From: Mesoflavibacter sp.
GTDB taxonomy: Bacteria > Pseudomonadota > Alphaproteobacteria > UBA8366 > Aestuariispiraceae
Assembly: GCA_017792345.1 (NCBI GenBank)
Contig: CP051228.1
Location: forward strand, 2,170,001 to 2,234,000
Direction of reading: 5' to 3'
Length of the DNA: 64,000 nt
A program made the translations under genes and the position numbers. Numbering within the stretch: the first letter of the stretch is position 1; every line of letters starts with the position of its first letter. Positions 47,841 through 56,837 of this stretch are shown here, piece by piece. Below the pieces are notes generated by a model. It had not been told where the DNA came from. It made no database searches and saw only the letters and a list, made by a program, of their open reading frames with translations.

Positions 47841-47951
47841 CGTTCCGTCGATTTCCTGGGTTTCCAGCACTCCGCCCGCTTGATCGGGCGCGCACGATTG
47901 GCTATACCATCGGCCTTCCGGGGGCGAAACCCCTCGGCCCGGCATGATTGT

Positions 47952-48038
47952 GCGGTCGTGGCGGAATTGGTAGACGCGCAGCGTTGAGGTCGCTGTCCGG
48001 TAACACGGGTGGAAGTTCGAGTCTTCTCGACCGCACCA
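47952..48038 (+). tRNA. tRNA-Leu (anticodon GAG)
   Basis: 87 bases. The acceptor stem is GCGGTCG with CGACCGC, followed by discriminator A and an encoded CCA. The anticodon arm CAGCG-TTGAGGT-CGCTG gives anticodon GAG at 47986–47988, reading CTC/CTT. The long variable arm (class II) fits leucine, and the T arm contains GTTCGAGTC. Confidence 0.96.
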
Positions 48039-48173
48039 TTGCCTGCCCCCGAATGGCGCTAAGCGCTGCAGGGAGGCACTTTCCCCCACCGGCAAATTCG
48101 CTAAGATGATCGCGCTGCATCGGTCGGTCGCGAGTCCGCGCCGGGTTATCATTCAATCGGGGGATATCCACGC

Positions 48174-50447
48174 ATGGCGAAGAATTTCGACCAGGAGGCG
48201 CTGTACTATCACCGGCTGCCTCCCTACGGGAAACTGAGCGTCGTCGCGACCAAGCCGCTGGCCAATCAGCGCGACTTGAGCCTCGCCTATTCGCCCGGTG
48301 TCGCCGCCGCCTGCCGCGAGATCGAACGCGATCCGGCGGAGGCTGCGACCCTGACCGCGCGGGCCAATCTGGTCGGCGTCATCTCCAACGGCACGGCCGT
48401 TCTGGGCCTGGGCTCCATCGGTCCGCTGGCGGCCAAGCCGGTGATGGAGGGCAAGGCCGTTCTGTTCAAGAAATTCGCCGGGATCGACGTCTTCGATATC
48501 GAAGTCGACGAGAAGGATGTCGACCGGTTCTGCAATGTCGTCGCGGCGCTGGAACCGACCTTCGGCGGGATCAATCTGGAAGACATCAAGGCGCCGGAAT
48601 GTTTCGAGATCGAACGCCGCCTGCGCGAGAAGATGAACATCCCGGTTTTCCATGACGACCAGCACGGCACGGCGATCATCGTGTCCGCCGCCGTGTTCAA
48701 CGCGCTGGAACTGGTCGGCAAGAAATTCGAGGATATCAAGATTGTCGCGTCCGGTGCTGGCGCGGCCGCGCTGGCCTGCCTGGCGATGCTGGAGGCGATG
48801 GGCGCGCGGCGTGAGAATATCTGGGTCACCGATATCGACGGCCTGGTCTATGAGGGCCGCGAACAGATGGATCCCTATAAGGGGATCTATGCCAAGAAGT
48901 CGGACCTGCGCAGCTTGAACGACGTGATCGACGGGGCCGACGTCTTCCTGGGCCTGTCCGCGCCGAATGTGCTGACCCCGGATATGGTGAAGCGCATGGG
49001 CAAGGCGCCGATCATCATGGCGCTGGCCAATCCGAACCCGGAGATCCTGCCGGAAGATGCGCAGGAGGCACGCCCTGACGCCATCGTCGCCACGGGCCGT
49101 TCCGATTACCCGAACCAGGTAAACAACGTCCTGTGCTTCCCCTTCATCTTCCGCGGCGCGCTGGATGTCGGCGCGACGACGATCAATGAGGAAATGAAGG
49201 TCGCCGCCGCCAAGGCCATCGCGGCCCTGGCGCGGCGCGAGGTCTCGGAAGTGGTCGCCAAGGCCTATGGCAAGACCGGCGGCTTCGGCAGGGAACACCT
49301 GATCCCGAAGCCCTTCGATCCGCGCCTGATCCTGGAAATCGCCCCCGCCGTCGCCAAGGCGGCGATGGAAACCGGCGTCGCGACCCGCCCGATCGAGGAT
49401 TTCGAAGCCTATAATTCGCGGCTGGAAAGCTTCGTCTATCGCTCCGGCACGGTGATGAAGCCGATCTTCGACCGTGCCATCGGCGATCCGAAGCGGGTCG
49501 TCTATGCCGAGGGCGAGGAGGAGCGCGTGCTGCGCGCCGTCCAGGTCGTGGTCGACGACAAGATCGCCCATCCGATCCTGATCGGCCGCCGCAAGGTCGT
49601 GAAGAACCGGATCGAGAAACTGGGGCTGCGGCTGAAGATCGACCGGGATTTCGAACTCTGCGATCCGGAGAACGACCCGCGCTATAAGGATTACTGGACC
49701 GAATATCACGATCTGACGGGCCGGCAGGGCGTGTCGCCCGAACTGGCGCGAGAGGTCGTGCGCACCCGGACAACGGTGATCGGCGCGCTGATGCTACGCC
49801 TGGGTCAGGCCGATGCGCTGATCTGCGGCACGATCGGGCGGTTCCGCGATCATCTTAAGCATGTCCGCCGGGTCATCGGTGTCCGTTCCGGCGCGCGCGA
49901 CTTCTCGACCCTGAACATGCTGATCCTGAACAAGGGGATCTATTTCTTCGCCGATACCCATGTCAGCTTCGACCCGACGGCCGAGGAAGTCGCGGAAATG
50001 GCCATCCTGGCGGCGGAGGAGGTGAAGCGCTTCGGGATCGAACCGAAGATCGCCCTGCTGTCCCATGCGAATTTCGGCAGTTCGGATTCGCCGACATCGA
50101 TCAAAATGCGTCAGGCGGTTGCCATTTTGCAGCGCGAGACCGATCTTGAAGTAGAAGGCGAAATGCATGCCGACACCGCGCTGGACGAAACGCTGCGGGC
50201 GACATTGCTGCCGGACAACAAGCTGACCGGGCTGGCGAACCTGTTGATCATGCCGACCCTGGATGCCGCGAATATCGCATATAATGCGGTGAAGATGCTG
50301 GGGGACGGGTTGTCGGTGGGGCCGATCATGGTCGGCGCCTCGCGGCCGGTGCATGTGTTGACGACGTCGGTGACCGCGCGCGGCATCGTCAATATGACCG
50401 CGGTGGCCGTGGTCGACGCGCAAATGGAAGCCCTGCCCGCGGAGTAA
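48174..50447 (+). CDS. maeB: NADP-dependent malic enzyme with phosphotransacetylase-like domain
   Basis: 757-residue enzyme converting malate to pyruvate and CO2 with NADP. The N-terminal 430 residues are the malic enzyme: [20 protein letters not shown], the catalytic region [53 protein letters not shown], and the Rossmann [21 protein letters not shown]. From about residue 440 a phosphate acetyltransferase-like domain follows, known to be catalytically inactive and regulatory (acetyl-CoA sensing) in homologues. Length is standard for this fusion type. It follows the tRNA by 135 bases without a visible terminator. Confidence 0.95.
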   Translation: MAKNFDQEALYYHRLPPYGKLSVVATKPLANQRDLSLAYSPGVAAACREIERDPAEAATLTARANLVGVISNGTAVLGLGSIGPLAAKPVMEGKAVLFKKFAGIDVFDIEVDEKDVDRFCNVVAALEPTFGGINLEDIKAPECFEIERRLREKMNIPVFHDDQHGTAIIVSAAVFNALELVGKKFEDIKIVASGAGAAALACLAMLEAMGARRENIWVTDIDGLVYEGREQMDPYKGIYAKKSDLRSLNDVIDGADVFLGLSAPNVLTPDMVKRMGKAPIIMALANPNPEILPEDAQEARPDAIVATGRSDYPNQVNNVLCFPFIFRGALDVGATTINEEMKVAAAKAIAALARREVSEVVAKAYGKTGGFGREHLIPKPFDPRLILEIAPAVAKAAMETGVATRPIEDFEAYNSRLESFVYRSGTVMKPIFDRAIGDPKRVVYAEGEEERVLRAVQVVVDDKIAHPILIGRRKVVKNRIEKLGLRLKIDRDFELCDPENDPRYKDYWTEYHDLTGRQGVSPELAREVVRTRTTVIGALMLRLGQADALICGTIGRFRDHLKHVRRVIGVRSGARDFSTLNMLILNKGIYFFADTHVSFDPTAEEVAEMAILAAEEVKRFGIEPKIALLSHANFGSSDSPTSIKMRQAVAILQRETDLEVEGEMHADTALDETLRATLLPDNKLTGLANLLIMPTLDAANIAYNAVKMLGDGLSVGPIMVGASRPVHVLTTSVTARGIVNMTAVAVVDAQMEALPAE

Positions 50448-50485
50448 CCGGGCCGGCGAACAGGCTGGGATAGGCGGACCACGCG

Positions 50486-51886
50486 ATGTCGGAGGCGCTG
50501 GAACAGACGGAATCGGAGGACGCGGACGCGTTCGACGAACTCTATGGTCTCAGTCACGAGATCGTCGAGGCCGTCGAGACCGCCGTCGACGAAGGCGAAT
50601 CGCCAAGCGCGATCCGGGCGCTGGTCATCCCGCTGCACGCCGCCGATCTGGCCGACCTTTTGGAGCGCCTTCCCAAGGACGACCGGCTGGCCGTCGTGCA
50701 CGCGCTGGGCGAAGAGCTCGATTCCGATGTCTTCTCCTATCTCGACGATTCGGTGCGCGAGAGTATCGTCGACGAGCTGCCGAACGCCGTTCTGGCCAAT
50801 ATCGTCCGCGATCTGGAATCCGACGACGTCATCGATTTCCTGGAGGATCTGGACGAGGAGGATCAGCGCGAGATCCTGGACAGCGTCCCCGCCGAGGACC
50901 GGGTTCTCTACGAACAAAGCCTGAGTTTCCCGGAATATTCCGCCGGCCGCCTGATGCGGCGCGAGACGGTGACGATCCCGGAATTCTGGACTGTCGGTCA
51001 GACCATCGACTTCATGCGCGGGGAGGATACGGACCTTCCGGACGACTTCTACAATCTGATTGTCGTGACCCCGGCCCATAAGCCTGTCGGTCTGGTACAG
51101 CTTTCGAAACTGTTGCGGACCAAGCGCGTGGTGCCGATCTCGGCGGTGATGGAAACCGACAACAAGGTCATGCCCGCCGATATGGATCAGGAGGACGTGG
51201 CCTTCCTGTTCCGGCAGTACGGGCTGGTCGAAGCGCCGGTCGTCGACGGCGACGGGCGCCTGGTCGGGGTGCTGACCATCGACGATATCGTCGATGTCAT
51301 GGACGAGGAGCATGAGGACGACATCCTGAAGCTCGGCGGGGTCAGCGAGGACGATTTCTATTCCGACTTCATGGAGACGACCCGGCTGCGATTCTCCTGG
51401 CTGCTGGTCAATCTGGCGACCGCCATTGTCGCGTCGCTGGTCATCGCATTGTTCGAAGATGCACTGGCGAAGGTTGTGGCCCTGGCGGTGTTGATGCCGA
51501 TCGTTGCCTCCATGGGCGGCAATGCCGGAACCCAGACGCTGACCGTTGCCGTGCGCGCTCTTGCGACCAACGAACTGACCACCAAGAACGCATTGCGGAT
51601 TCTGGTGAAGGAGGTCCTGGTGGGCGGCGCCAATGGGATCCTGTTCGCCATCATCATGGGAATCATCGCCTGGCTCTGGTTCGGCGATCCGCTCCTGGGT
51701 GGGGTGATCGCCACGGCGATGATCGCCAATCTCCTGATCGCGGGGTTGAGCGGCGTCCTAATACCGCTGGGCATCGAAAAGATCGGCCAGGACCCGGCAA
51801 TCGCGTCGACGGTCTTCCTGACGACGATCACGGATGTCGTCGGATTTTTCGTCTTCCTGGGCTTGGCAAGCTGGGTCCTGCTCTAG
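50486..51886 (+). CDS. mgtE: Magnesium transporter MgtE
   Basis: 466-residue Mg2+ channel. Acidic N-terminal helical domain with MgtE_N pattern (ALVIPLHAADLADLLERLPKDDRLAVVHALGEE), two CBS domains (about 145–270, ISAVMETDNKVMPADMDQEDVAFLFRQYGLVEAPVVDGDGRLVGVLTIDDIVDVM), then five transmembrane helices with the pore segment PIVASMGGNAGTQTLTVAVRALA and a C-terminal VFLTTITDVVGFFVFLGLA, holding the conserved pore Asp. No Mg2+ riboswitch was seen in the 38 bases upstream. Probably co-transcribed with maeB. Confidence 0.95.
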   Translation: MSEALEQTESEDADAFDELYGLSHEIVEAVETAVDEGESPSAIRALVIPLHAADLADLLERLPKDDRLAVVHALGEELDSDVFSYLDDSVRESIVDELPNAVLANIVRDLESDDVIDFLEDLDEEDQREILDSVPAEDRVLYEQSLSFPEYSAGRLMRRETVTIPEFWTVGQTIDFMRGEDTDLPDDFYNLIVVTPAHKPVGLVQLSKLLRTKRVVPISAVMETDNKVMPADMDQEDVAFLFRQYGLVEAPVVDGDGRLVGVLTIDDIVDVMDEEHEDDILKLGGVSEDDFYSDFMETTRLRFSWLLVNLATAIVASLVIALFEDALAKVVALAVLMPIVASMGGNAGTQTLTVAVRALATNELTTKNALRILVKEVLVGGANGILFAIIMGIIAWLWFGDPLLGGVIATAMIANLLIAGLSGVLIPLGIEKIGQDPAIASTVFLTTITDVVGFFVFLGLASWVLL

Positions 51887-51939
51887 GCACGACTCTTGCT
51901 TTGAGGGCGGAGTATATCCGTCAAGCCAGGGCCGCTCTC

Positions 51940-52614
51940 ATGCCGCAGACCTTCAGTTCCGACATTTTCCGCGTCGCCACCGCCTATGAGGCGTCCAATG
52001 ACTCCCGCACGGTCGTGCCGGATGCGGCCGAGGGGGTGCGGGCTCAGGGCCGGGCGCGGTTCTATGATGCGCTGGCCGGGCGCTACGGCCTGCCGGGATC
52101 GATCTTCGCGGAGGGGAGCCGCGACGACACCGCACGCAATCCGGTTTCCGACTATTTCAATCTGCGCGCCATGACCTTCAACCAGACCGACGGACTGGCC
52201 GACATGCTGCGCGATACGGGGCGGTTGGATCGGACGGACAGCGACCTTCTGAGCTACCGGTTGGGCGGATTATCCTATGCCGGCGATGCCGTTTTCTCGA
52301 CCTCCCCCGTCGCGCAATTCGCGCGGCAAATGGCCGGCGCGCGCGGGACGGACCGGACGACGGACCTGATCGCCCAGCAGGAAGAACAGTTGGGCTATCT
52401 GACCGAGAACGATGCCGACCCCAAGGCGATCCGGGGCGCGCGGAACGTGCTGACGCAACTGCGCCAGCTTCAGATCGAACAGAGCCTGTACGCCCAGTTC
52501 GACTCTGCGCGGGACCGCCGTTCCGGAAAGGACGGCGGGTTCGGTCCTTTCGGCGCGGCGGTGGACATGATCAGCCTGCCGCCCTCGGCTATCGCCCTGT
52601 TCTCTCAGCGCTAA
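51940..52614 (+). CDS. Uncharacterised protein
   Basis: About 224 residues from ATG 51940; a TTG at 51901 would add 13 residues and cannot be excluded. It is not recognised. No signal peptide or membrane helix is seen. It is rich in Arg, Asp and Ala. A helical region (RTTDLIAQQEEQLGYLTENDADPKAIRGARNVLTQLRQLQIEQSLYAQFDSARDR, about 150–205) may form a coiled coil. The conserved-looking FNLRAMTFNQTDGLADMLRDTGRLD part suggests a real gene, and the base composition agrees with its neighbours. It lies 53 bases after mgtE on the same strand and is followed by a strong hairpin. Confidence 0.6.
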   Translation: MPQTFSSDIFRVATAYEASNDSRTVVPDAAEGVRAQGRARFYDALAGRYGLPGSIFAEGSRDDTARNPVSDYFNLRAMTFNQTDGLADMLRDTGRLDRTDSDLLSYRLGGLSYAGDAVFSTSPVAQFARQMAGARGTDRTTDLIAQQEEQLGYLTENDADPKAIRGARNVLTQLRQLQIEQSLYAQFDSARDRRSGKDGGFGPFGAAVDMISLPPSAIALFSQR

Positions 52615-52970
52615 CGCGCGGTTTCCCGTCACCGCCCCCAAAAGTCGCCGCCGCCCGAGTGGGTCTCGGACGGCGGCGGGGCGGGGAGGGAATGTGTGAA
52701 CACAAGTCGAAGGCGTTCACGGGAAAAATCTAACATCCTCTGCGAGCACTTGGGAAGAGAAATATGTCCTATAAGGCGCTTTGGGTAAAAATAATCGAGT
52801 ATTTAGTGTATTTTGAATCGACTTCTGCGAGCGGTCGGCAGGCGGTTTCCCCTCACGCATTCTCGATGTGAATAAATCGAATTTTCCGATGTGAGAAAAA
52901 AGTTAATTCGTTATGCGCGATGTCAAAACCGCCTTAGCGTGGCGGCGATTCACCCCGCCGGAGCAAGGCC
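52615..52970. other. Intergenic region with hairpin and A+T-rich control stretch
   Basis: Near the start CCGCCGCCCGAG (52648–52659) pairs with CTCGGACGGCGG (52665–52676), one mismatch, and probably ends the mgtE-side transcript although no T run follows. From about 52730 to 52920 the region is unusually A+T-rich. It holds the direct repeat CGATGTGA at 52864–52871 and 52887–52894 (23 bases apart), a possible regulator site for the DMT transporter. No gene was found. Confidence 0.5.
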
Positions 52971-54086
52971 ATGGCCGCAGGAACGATCGCCCAGACGCAA
53001 ACGGAAGACAGCGGCTCGATGCTCGGCGTCTGGCTTCTGTCCGTCGGTCTGCTGATCTTCACCTTCCAGGATGTGATCGTTCGGGAATTGAGCAGCGGCT
53101 ATCCGGTTCATGAACTGATTTTCCTGCGCGGCACTTTGGCGATCTGGCTGATGGGCTTCTATGTCTATTGGCGCTACGGATTCGACGGATTCCGGATCTA
53201 CCTGCCGTGGCTGGTCGTGCTGCGCGGGATGATCGGCGTGACCTGTTTCACCTTCTATTATCTGGCGCTGGCGAAGCTGACCCTGGCGGACACGGTCACC
53301 ATCACCTTCGCCAGTCCGATCGTCATTGCCGTCCTGTCGGTCCTGATCTTGAAGGAACCCGTAGGCTGGCGGCGCTGGTGTGCCATCCTCTTCGGCTTCC
53401 TGGGGGTGATCGTCGTGGTGGGGCCGGCCGGACAGTTCGATGATCCGGCGGTTCTGTTCGCGATCGGCGGCACGGTGACCTATGCCATTCAGAACATCAC
53501 CACGCGGTTCCTGCGCAACGGCATGACCGGCCCCGGTATCGCCTTCTATCAAATGGCGCTGTTCGTCACCTTCAGCGGGATTGCCGGGCTGATCCTGGGG
53601 CATGGCGCGTTCTTCGACGACGGACAGCATGCCAGCATCCAGTTCTTCCTGCGGCCCTGGCAAATTCCGGAATGGACGGATTACGGGTTCATTGCCATCA
53701 CCAGCGTGATCGCGGCCGTCGGGTTCATTCTGCTGACCAATGCCTATGCCGTCTCGTCGCCCGCCCTGGTCGCGCCGTTCGAATATACCGGCGTGCTGTG
53801 GGGCGTCATGGCCGGATGGGTCTTCCTGAACGAGGTCCCGGGCCTGTGGACAGTGGCGGGCGCGCTGATGATCGTCGGCAGCGGCCTCTACATTCTCTAC
53901 CGGGAATCGCGTCATGGCAGCCCGGCGCGGTCGCCGCACAATCCGGCATCGGCAATGCCGGACCCGCCGGATGTCGATGTCCGGAATCCGCCGGAAGCGG
54001 AGCGGCTGCTGGAGATCCTGTCCCCCGCCACGCCGCCCGCCGCCGACCCGCCCGCGCCGCCGGCGGACAACCGCTCGCCCGCCTGA
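52971..54086 (+). CDS. DMT superfamily (EamA-type) transporter
   Basis: 371-residue inner-membrane protein with about ten hydrophobic helices in two EamA repeats (about 17–145 and 160–300). Typical parts: LSVGLLIFTFQDVIVRELSSGYPVHELIFLRGTLAIWLMG, YYLALAKLTLADTVTITFASPIVIAVLSVLILKEPVGWRRW, and in the second half YAVSSPALVAPFEYTGVLWGVMAGWVFLNEVPGLWTVAGALMIVGSGLYILYRE. A Pro/Ala-rich tail of about 60 residues follows the last helix. The substrate, usually a small metabolite exported, is unknown. Confidence 0.88.
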   Translation: MAAGTIAQTQTEDSGSMLGVWLLSVGLLIFTFQDVIVRELSSGYPVHELIFLRGTLAIWLMGFYVYWRYGFDGFRIYLPWLVVLRGMIGVTCFTFYYLALAKLTLADTVTITFASPIVIAVLSVLILKEPVGWRRWCAILFGFLGVIVVVGPAGQFDDPAVLFAIGGTVTYAIQNITTRFLRNGMTGPGIAFYQMALFVTFSGIAGLILGHGAFFDDGQHASIQFFLRPWQIPEWTDYGFIAITSVIAAVGFILLTNAYAVSSPALVAPFEYTGVLWGVMAGWVFLNEVPGLWTVAGALMIVGSGLYILYRESRHGSPARSPHNPASAMPDPPDVDVRNPPEAERLLEILSPATPPAADPPAPPADNRSPA

Positions 54087-54128
54087 CCTGCCGGACGCAT
54101 CCCCGCACCCGAATACCGTGTTTGTTTC

Positions 54129-54150
54129 TTGACGTTAACGTAAACGTCAA
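54129..54150. promoter_or_regulatory. Palindromic operator before the MerR-type regulator (LiuR-like box)
   Basis: A 22-base near-perfect palindrome with half-sites TTGACGTT and AACGTCAA around a central AACGTA, one mismatched pair. It overlaps a TTGACG -35-like element and lies 65 bases before the regulator gene. It resembles sites known for LiuR-type MerR regulators of branched-chain amino acid breakdown; that it controls this cluster is inferred. Confidence 0.7.
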
Positions 54151-54214
54151 CTAAACGAGATATCCAACAGACGCCGAATCCAAATCGGCGCGGATCGACA
54201 AGGGGAGAGCGCGC

Positions 54215-54625
54215 GTGACCGATACGACGGTCAAAACCATCGCAGACCTGACCCGTGAGTTCGGCGTGACGGCCCGGACCATTCGCTTCTATGAGGCGGA
54301 GGGCATGCTGTCGCCGGAACGGGCGGGGACGCAGCGCCTCTATCATCCGCGCGACCGCGTGCGCCTGAAGCTGATCCTGCGCGGCAAGCGCCTCGGCTTC
54401 TCCCTCGCCGAAATCCGCGAGATCATCGATCTCTATGACAGCGCGCCCGGCGAAGTCGCGCAGCTTCATCACTTCCTGGACAAGATCGCGGAACGCCGCG
54501 CTGATCTGGCGCAGAAACAGCGCGATATCGAGGTTACAATGAAGGAGCTGCAGCAGGTCGAGGAAAGCTGCCGGTCGCGCCTGTCCGAACTGGCACCCCG
54601 CGACGGCCGGGAGGCGGCGGAATGA
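54215..54625 (+). CDS. liuR: MerR family transcriptional regulator (LiuR-like)
   Basis: 136-residue DNA-binding regulator. The winged helix-turn-helix is at the start: TIADLTREFGVTARTIRFYEAEGMLSPERAGTQRLYHPRDRVRLKLILRGKRLGFSLAEIREIIDLYD, then a coiled-coil dimerisation helix (AQLHHFLDKIAERRADLAQKQRDIEVTMKELQQVEESCRSRL). It has no metal-binding cysteine pair, so it is not a metal sensor; in this family acyl-CoA pathway genes are the usual targets. GTG start with AAGGGGAGAG upstream. It overlaps the next gene by 4 bases, and its operator lies just upstream. The symbol is by similarity and context. Confidence 0.82.
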   Translation: MTDTTVKTIADLTREFGVTARTIRFYEAEGMLSPERAGTQRLYHPRDRVRLKLILRGKRLGFSLAEIREIIDLYDSAPGEVAQLHHFLDKIAERRADLAQKQRDIEVTMKELQQVEESCRSRLSELAPRDGREAAE

Positions 54626-55077
54626 ACGATTTTCACGAAGATCCGGTCATGGCGCGCGGCACGGTCTATCCGGAGCATTGCGACCATATGGGGCATATGA
54701 ATGTCGCGGCCTATACGAAGAAATTCGACGAAGCGACATGGTCGCTTTGGGTCACCGTCGGGTTCAGCCACAAGGCGATGAATGCCGAAGAGACAGGTCT
54801 GGCGGCCTTGGAGAGCAACTTCACCTACCGGCGCGAATTGTTTCCGGGGGATACCTATATCGTCCGATCCCGGTTCCTGAAATTGCGCGACCGGACCGCG
54901 ACCTTCCATCACCGCATGTATGTTCTGGACGGGGAAGAGGAAGCACTGGCGGCGACCTGTACCTATACCGCCGCGTGCCTGGACCGGGCCGCCCATAAGG
55001 CACGGCCGTTTCCTGACGCGGTGGCAGGCAAAATCCGGACGCAGTTGAAACCCCTTGCAGAGGAGGCGTCGCAATGA
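54622..55077 (+). CDS. Acyl-CoA thioesterase, hotdog fold (4-hydroxybenzoyl-CoA thioesterase type)
   Basis: 151-residue cytoplasmic thioesterase. The start RGTVYPEHCDHMGHMNVAAYTKKFDEATWSL carries the Asp/His-rich hotdog active-site loop (CDHMGHMN), followed by ESNFTYRRELFPGDTYIVRSRFLKLRDRTATFHHRMY. The length suits a single domain. The stop overlaps the start of the next gene, another hotdog thioesterase. Substrate is unknown; release of an acyl-CoA that blocks the pathway is a common role for such genes (inference). Confidence 0.82.
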   Translation: MNDFHEDPVMARGTVYPEHCDHMGHMNVAAYTKKFDEATWSLWVTVGFSHKAMNAEETGLAALESNFTYRRELFPGDTYIVRSRFLKLRDRTATFHHRMYVLDGEEEALAATCTYTAACLDRAAHKARPFPDAVAGKIRTQLKPLAEEASQ

Positions 55078-55532
55078 CCACGCCCCAGCCTCGCAATCCG
55101 GACTATGCCGCCCGCGTGCGCGACAGTTTCGGGCGTCAGGCCTTCATGGCGACGATCGGCGCCGAACTGACGGACGTCGCGCCGGGCCATGTCGAAATGC
55201 GCCTGCCCTATCGCCCGGAACTGGGCCAGCAGCACGGCTTTTTCCATGGCGGTGTCATCGGCACCTTGGCCGACAATGCCGGCGGTTACGCCGCCTTCAC
55301 GCTGATGTCACCGGAAGATTCAATCCTGACGGTCGAATACAAGATGAACATCGTCTCGCCCGGCCGGGGCGACGCGCTGGTCGCGGTCGGCACGGTGTTG
55401 AAGCCGGGCCGGACACTGACCGTCTGCGAGGTGAAGGTTTACGCGGAAATGGCGGGCGAGCGGAAACTCTGCGCCACCGCGATTTGCACCCTGATGACCA
55501 TGAAAGACATGTCGGACGACAAGGCCGAGTGA
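55074..55532 (+). CDS. PaaI-type acyl-CoA thioesterase, hotdog fold
   Basis: 152-residue thioesterase of the PaaI/YdiI kind. The key motif is QQHGFFHGGVIGTLADNAGGYAAFT (HGG with the following catalytic Asp), preceded by APGHVEMRLPYRPELG and followed by TVEYKMNIVSPGRGDALVAVG. Translationally coupled to the preceding thioesterase by an ATGA overlap and placed 27 bases before the isovaleryl-CoA dehydrogenase gene. The two thioesterases are only distantly alike, so they are probably not a recent duplication. Confidence 0.85.
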   Translation: MTTPQPRNPDYAARVRDSFGRQAFMATIGAELTDVAPGHVEMRLPYRPELGQQHGFFHGGVIGTLADNAGGYAAFTLMSPEDSILTVEYKMNIVSPGRGDALVAVGTVLKPGRTLTVCEVKVYAEMAGERKLCATAICTLMTMKDMSDDKAE

Positions 55533-55559
55533 ACGGCCCGATCCAACGGAGAGGAAACC

Positions 55560-56732
55560 ATGATCCCCAACAGCTACCCCAGTCTCGACTTCGACCTCGG
55601 CGAAACCGTCGAGATGCTGCGCGACAGCGTAAAGACCTTCTCGTCCGATGAGATCGCGCCGCGCGCGGCGGAGATCGACCGGACCGACCAGTTCCCGATG
55701 GATCTGTGGAAGAAGATGGGCGACCTGGGCGTGCTGGGCATCACGGTCGAGGAGGAATATGGCGGCGCGGGCATGGGCTATCTGGAACATGCCATTGCGA
55801 TGCAGGAAATCAGCCGCGCCTCGGCCTCGGTCGGGCTCAGCTACGGCGCGCATTCCAATCTCTGCGTGAACCAGATCCGCCGCAACGGCACGGCCGACCA
55901 GAAGCAGCGCTATCTGCCGAAGCTGATTTCCGGCGACCATGTCGGGGCGCTGGCCATGTCCGAACCGGGCGCCGGGTCCGATGTCGTGTCGATGAAGCTG
56001 CGCGCGGACAAGAAGGGCGACCGCTATATTCTGAACGGCAGCAAGATGTGGATCACCAACGGCCCGGATGCCGATACGATGGTGATCTATGCCAAGACCG
56101 ACGCCGATGCCGGGCCGAAAGGCATCACTGCTTTCCTGGTGGAGAAAGGCTTCAAGGGATTCTCCGTCGCCCAGAAGCTCGACAAGCTGGGCATGCGCGG
56201 GTCGCATACCGGCGAGCTGGTCTTCGACAATTGCGAAGTGCCGGAAGAAAACGTCCTGGGTGAGGTCAACAAGGGCGTCCGCGTCCTGATGAGCGGCCTG
56301 GATTACGAACGCGCGGTCCTGGCCGCCGGGCCGGTCGGCATCATGGATGCCTGCATGGACATCGTGATCCCCTATATCCACGAGCGGAAACAGTTCGGCC
56401 AGTCGATCGGCGAATTCCAGCTGATGCAGGGCAAGATCGCCGACATGTATACGACGATGAACGCGACCAAGGCCTATGTCTATGCCGTCGCCAAGGCTTG
56501 CGATCGCGGCCAGACGACCCGCAAGGACGCCGCCGGTGCGATCCTCTATGCCGGGGAAAAGGCGACCTGGATGGCGCTGGAGGCGATCCAGGTGCTGGGC
56601 GGCATGGGCTATATCAACGAAAGCCCGACCGGCCGCCTGCTGCGCGACGCGAAGCTTTACGAAATCGGCGCCGGCACGTCGGAGATCCGCCGCATGCTGA
56701 TCGGCCGCGAACTGTTCAACGAGACGGCCTGA
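55560..56732 (+). CDS. ivd: Isovaleryl-CoA dehydrogenase
   Basis: 390-residue flavoprotein that oxidises isovaleryl-CoA to 3-methylcrotonyl-CoA in leucine breakdown and passes electrons to ETF. Besides the general family motifs ([42 protein letters not shown]) it has [25 protein letters not shown]: the glutamate in LDYERA is the catalytic base at the position special to isovaleryl-CoA dehydrogenases. The C-terminal segment [19 protein letters not shown] has Gly where other acyl-CoA dehydrogenases have the catalytic Glu. Length is normal. Methylcrotonyl-CoA carboxylase genes are not in the window. Confidence 0.93.
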   Translation: MIPNSYPSLDFDLGETVEMLRDSVKTFSSDEIAPRAAEIDRTDQFPMDLWKKMGDLGVLGITVEEEYGGAGMGYLEHAIAMQEISRASASVGLSYGAHSNLCVNQIRRNGTADQKQRYLPKLISGDHVGALAMSEPGAGSDVVSMKLRADKKGDRYILNGSKMWITNGPDADTMVIYAKTDADAGPKGITAFLVEKGFKGFSVAQKLDKLGMRGSHTGELVFDNCEVPEENVLGEVNKGVRVLMSGLDYERAVLAAGPVGIMDACMDIVIPYIHERKQFGQSIGEFQLMQGKIADMYTTMNATKAYVYAVAKACDRGQTTRKDAAGAILYAGEKATWMALEAIQVLGGMGYINESPTGRLLRDAKLYEIGAGTSEIRRMLIGRELFNETA

Positions 56733-56739
56733 ATTCGTC

Positions 56740-56759
56740 ATTCCCGCGAAAGCGGGAAT
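56740..56759. repeat. Extragenic palindrome, ATTCCC-N8-GGGAAT
   Basis: ATTCCCGC and GCGGGAAT face each other around a GAAA loop, 8 bases after the ivd stop. This has the form of the dispersed repeats found between genes in many proteobacteria and of the neisserial dRS3 element. Only one copy was noticed in this window. It might act as an RNA stem between ivd and the thiolase gene. Confidence 0.65.
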
Positions 56760-56837
56760 CCAGGGACACCGGTACTAGCCGAGCATTTGGCGTGAACCCC
56801 GCCCTAGCGGGGGACGTCACAAGGAGAGAATGAAACC

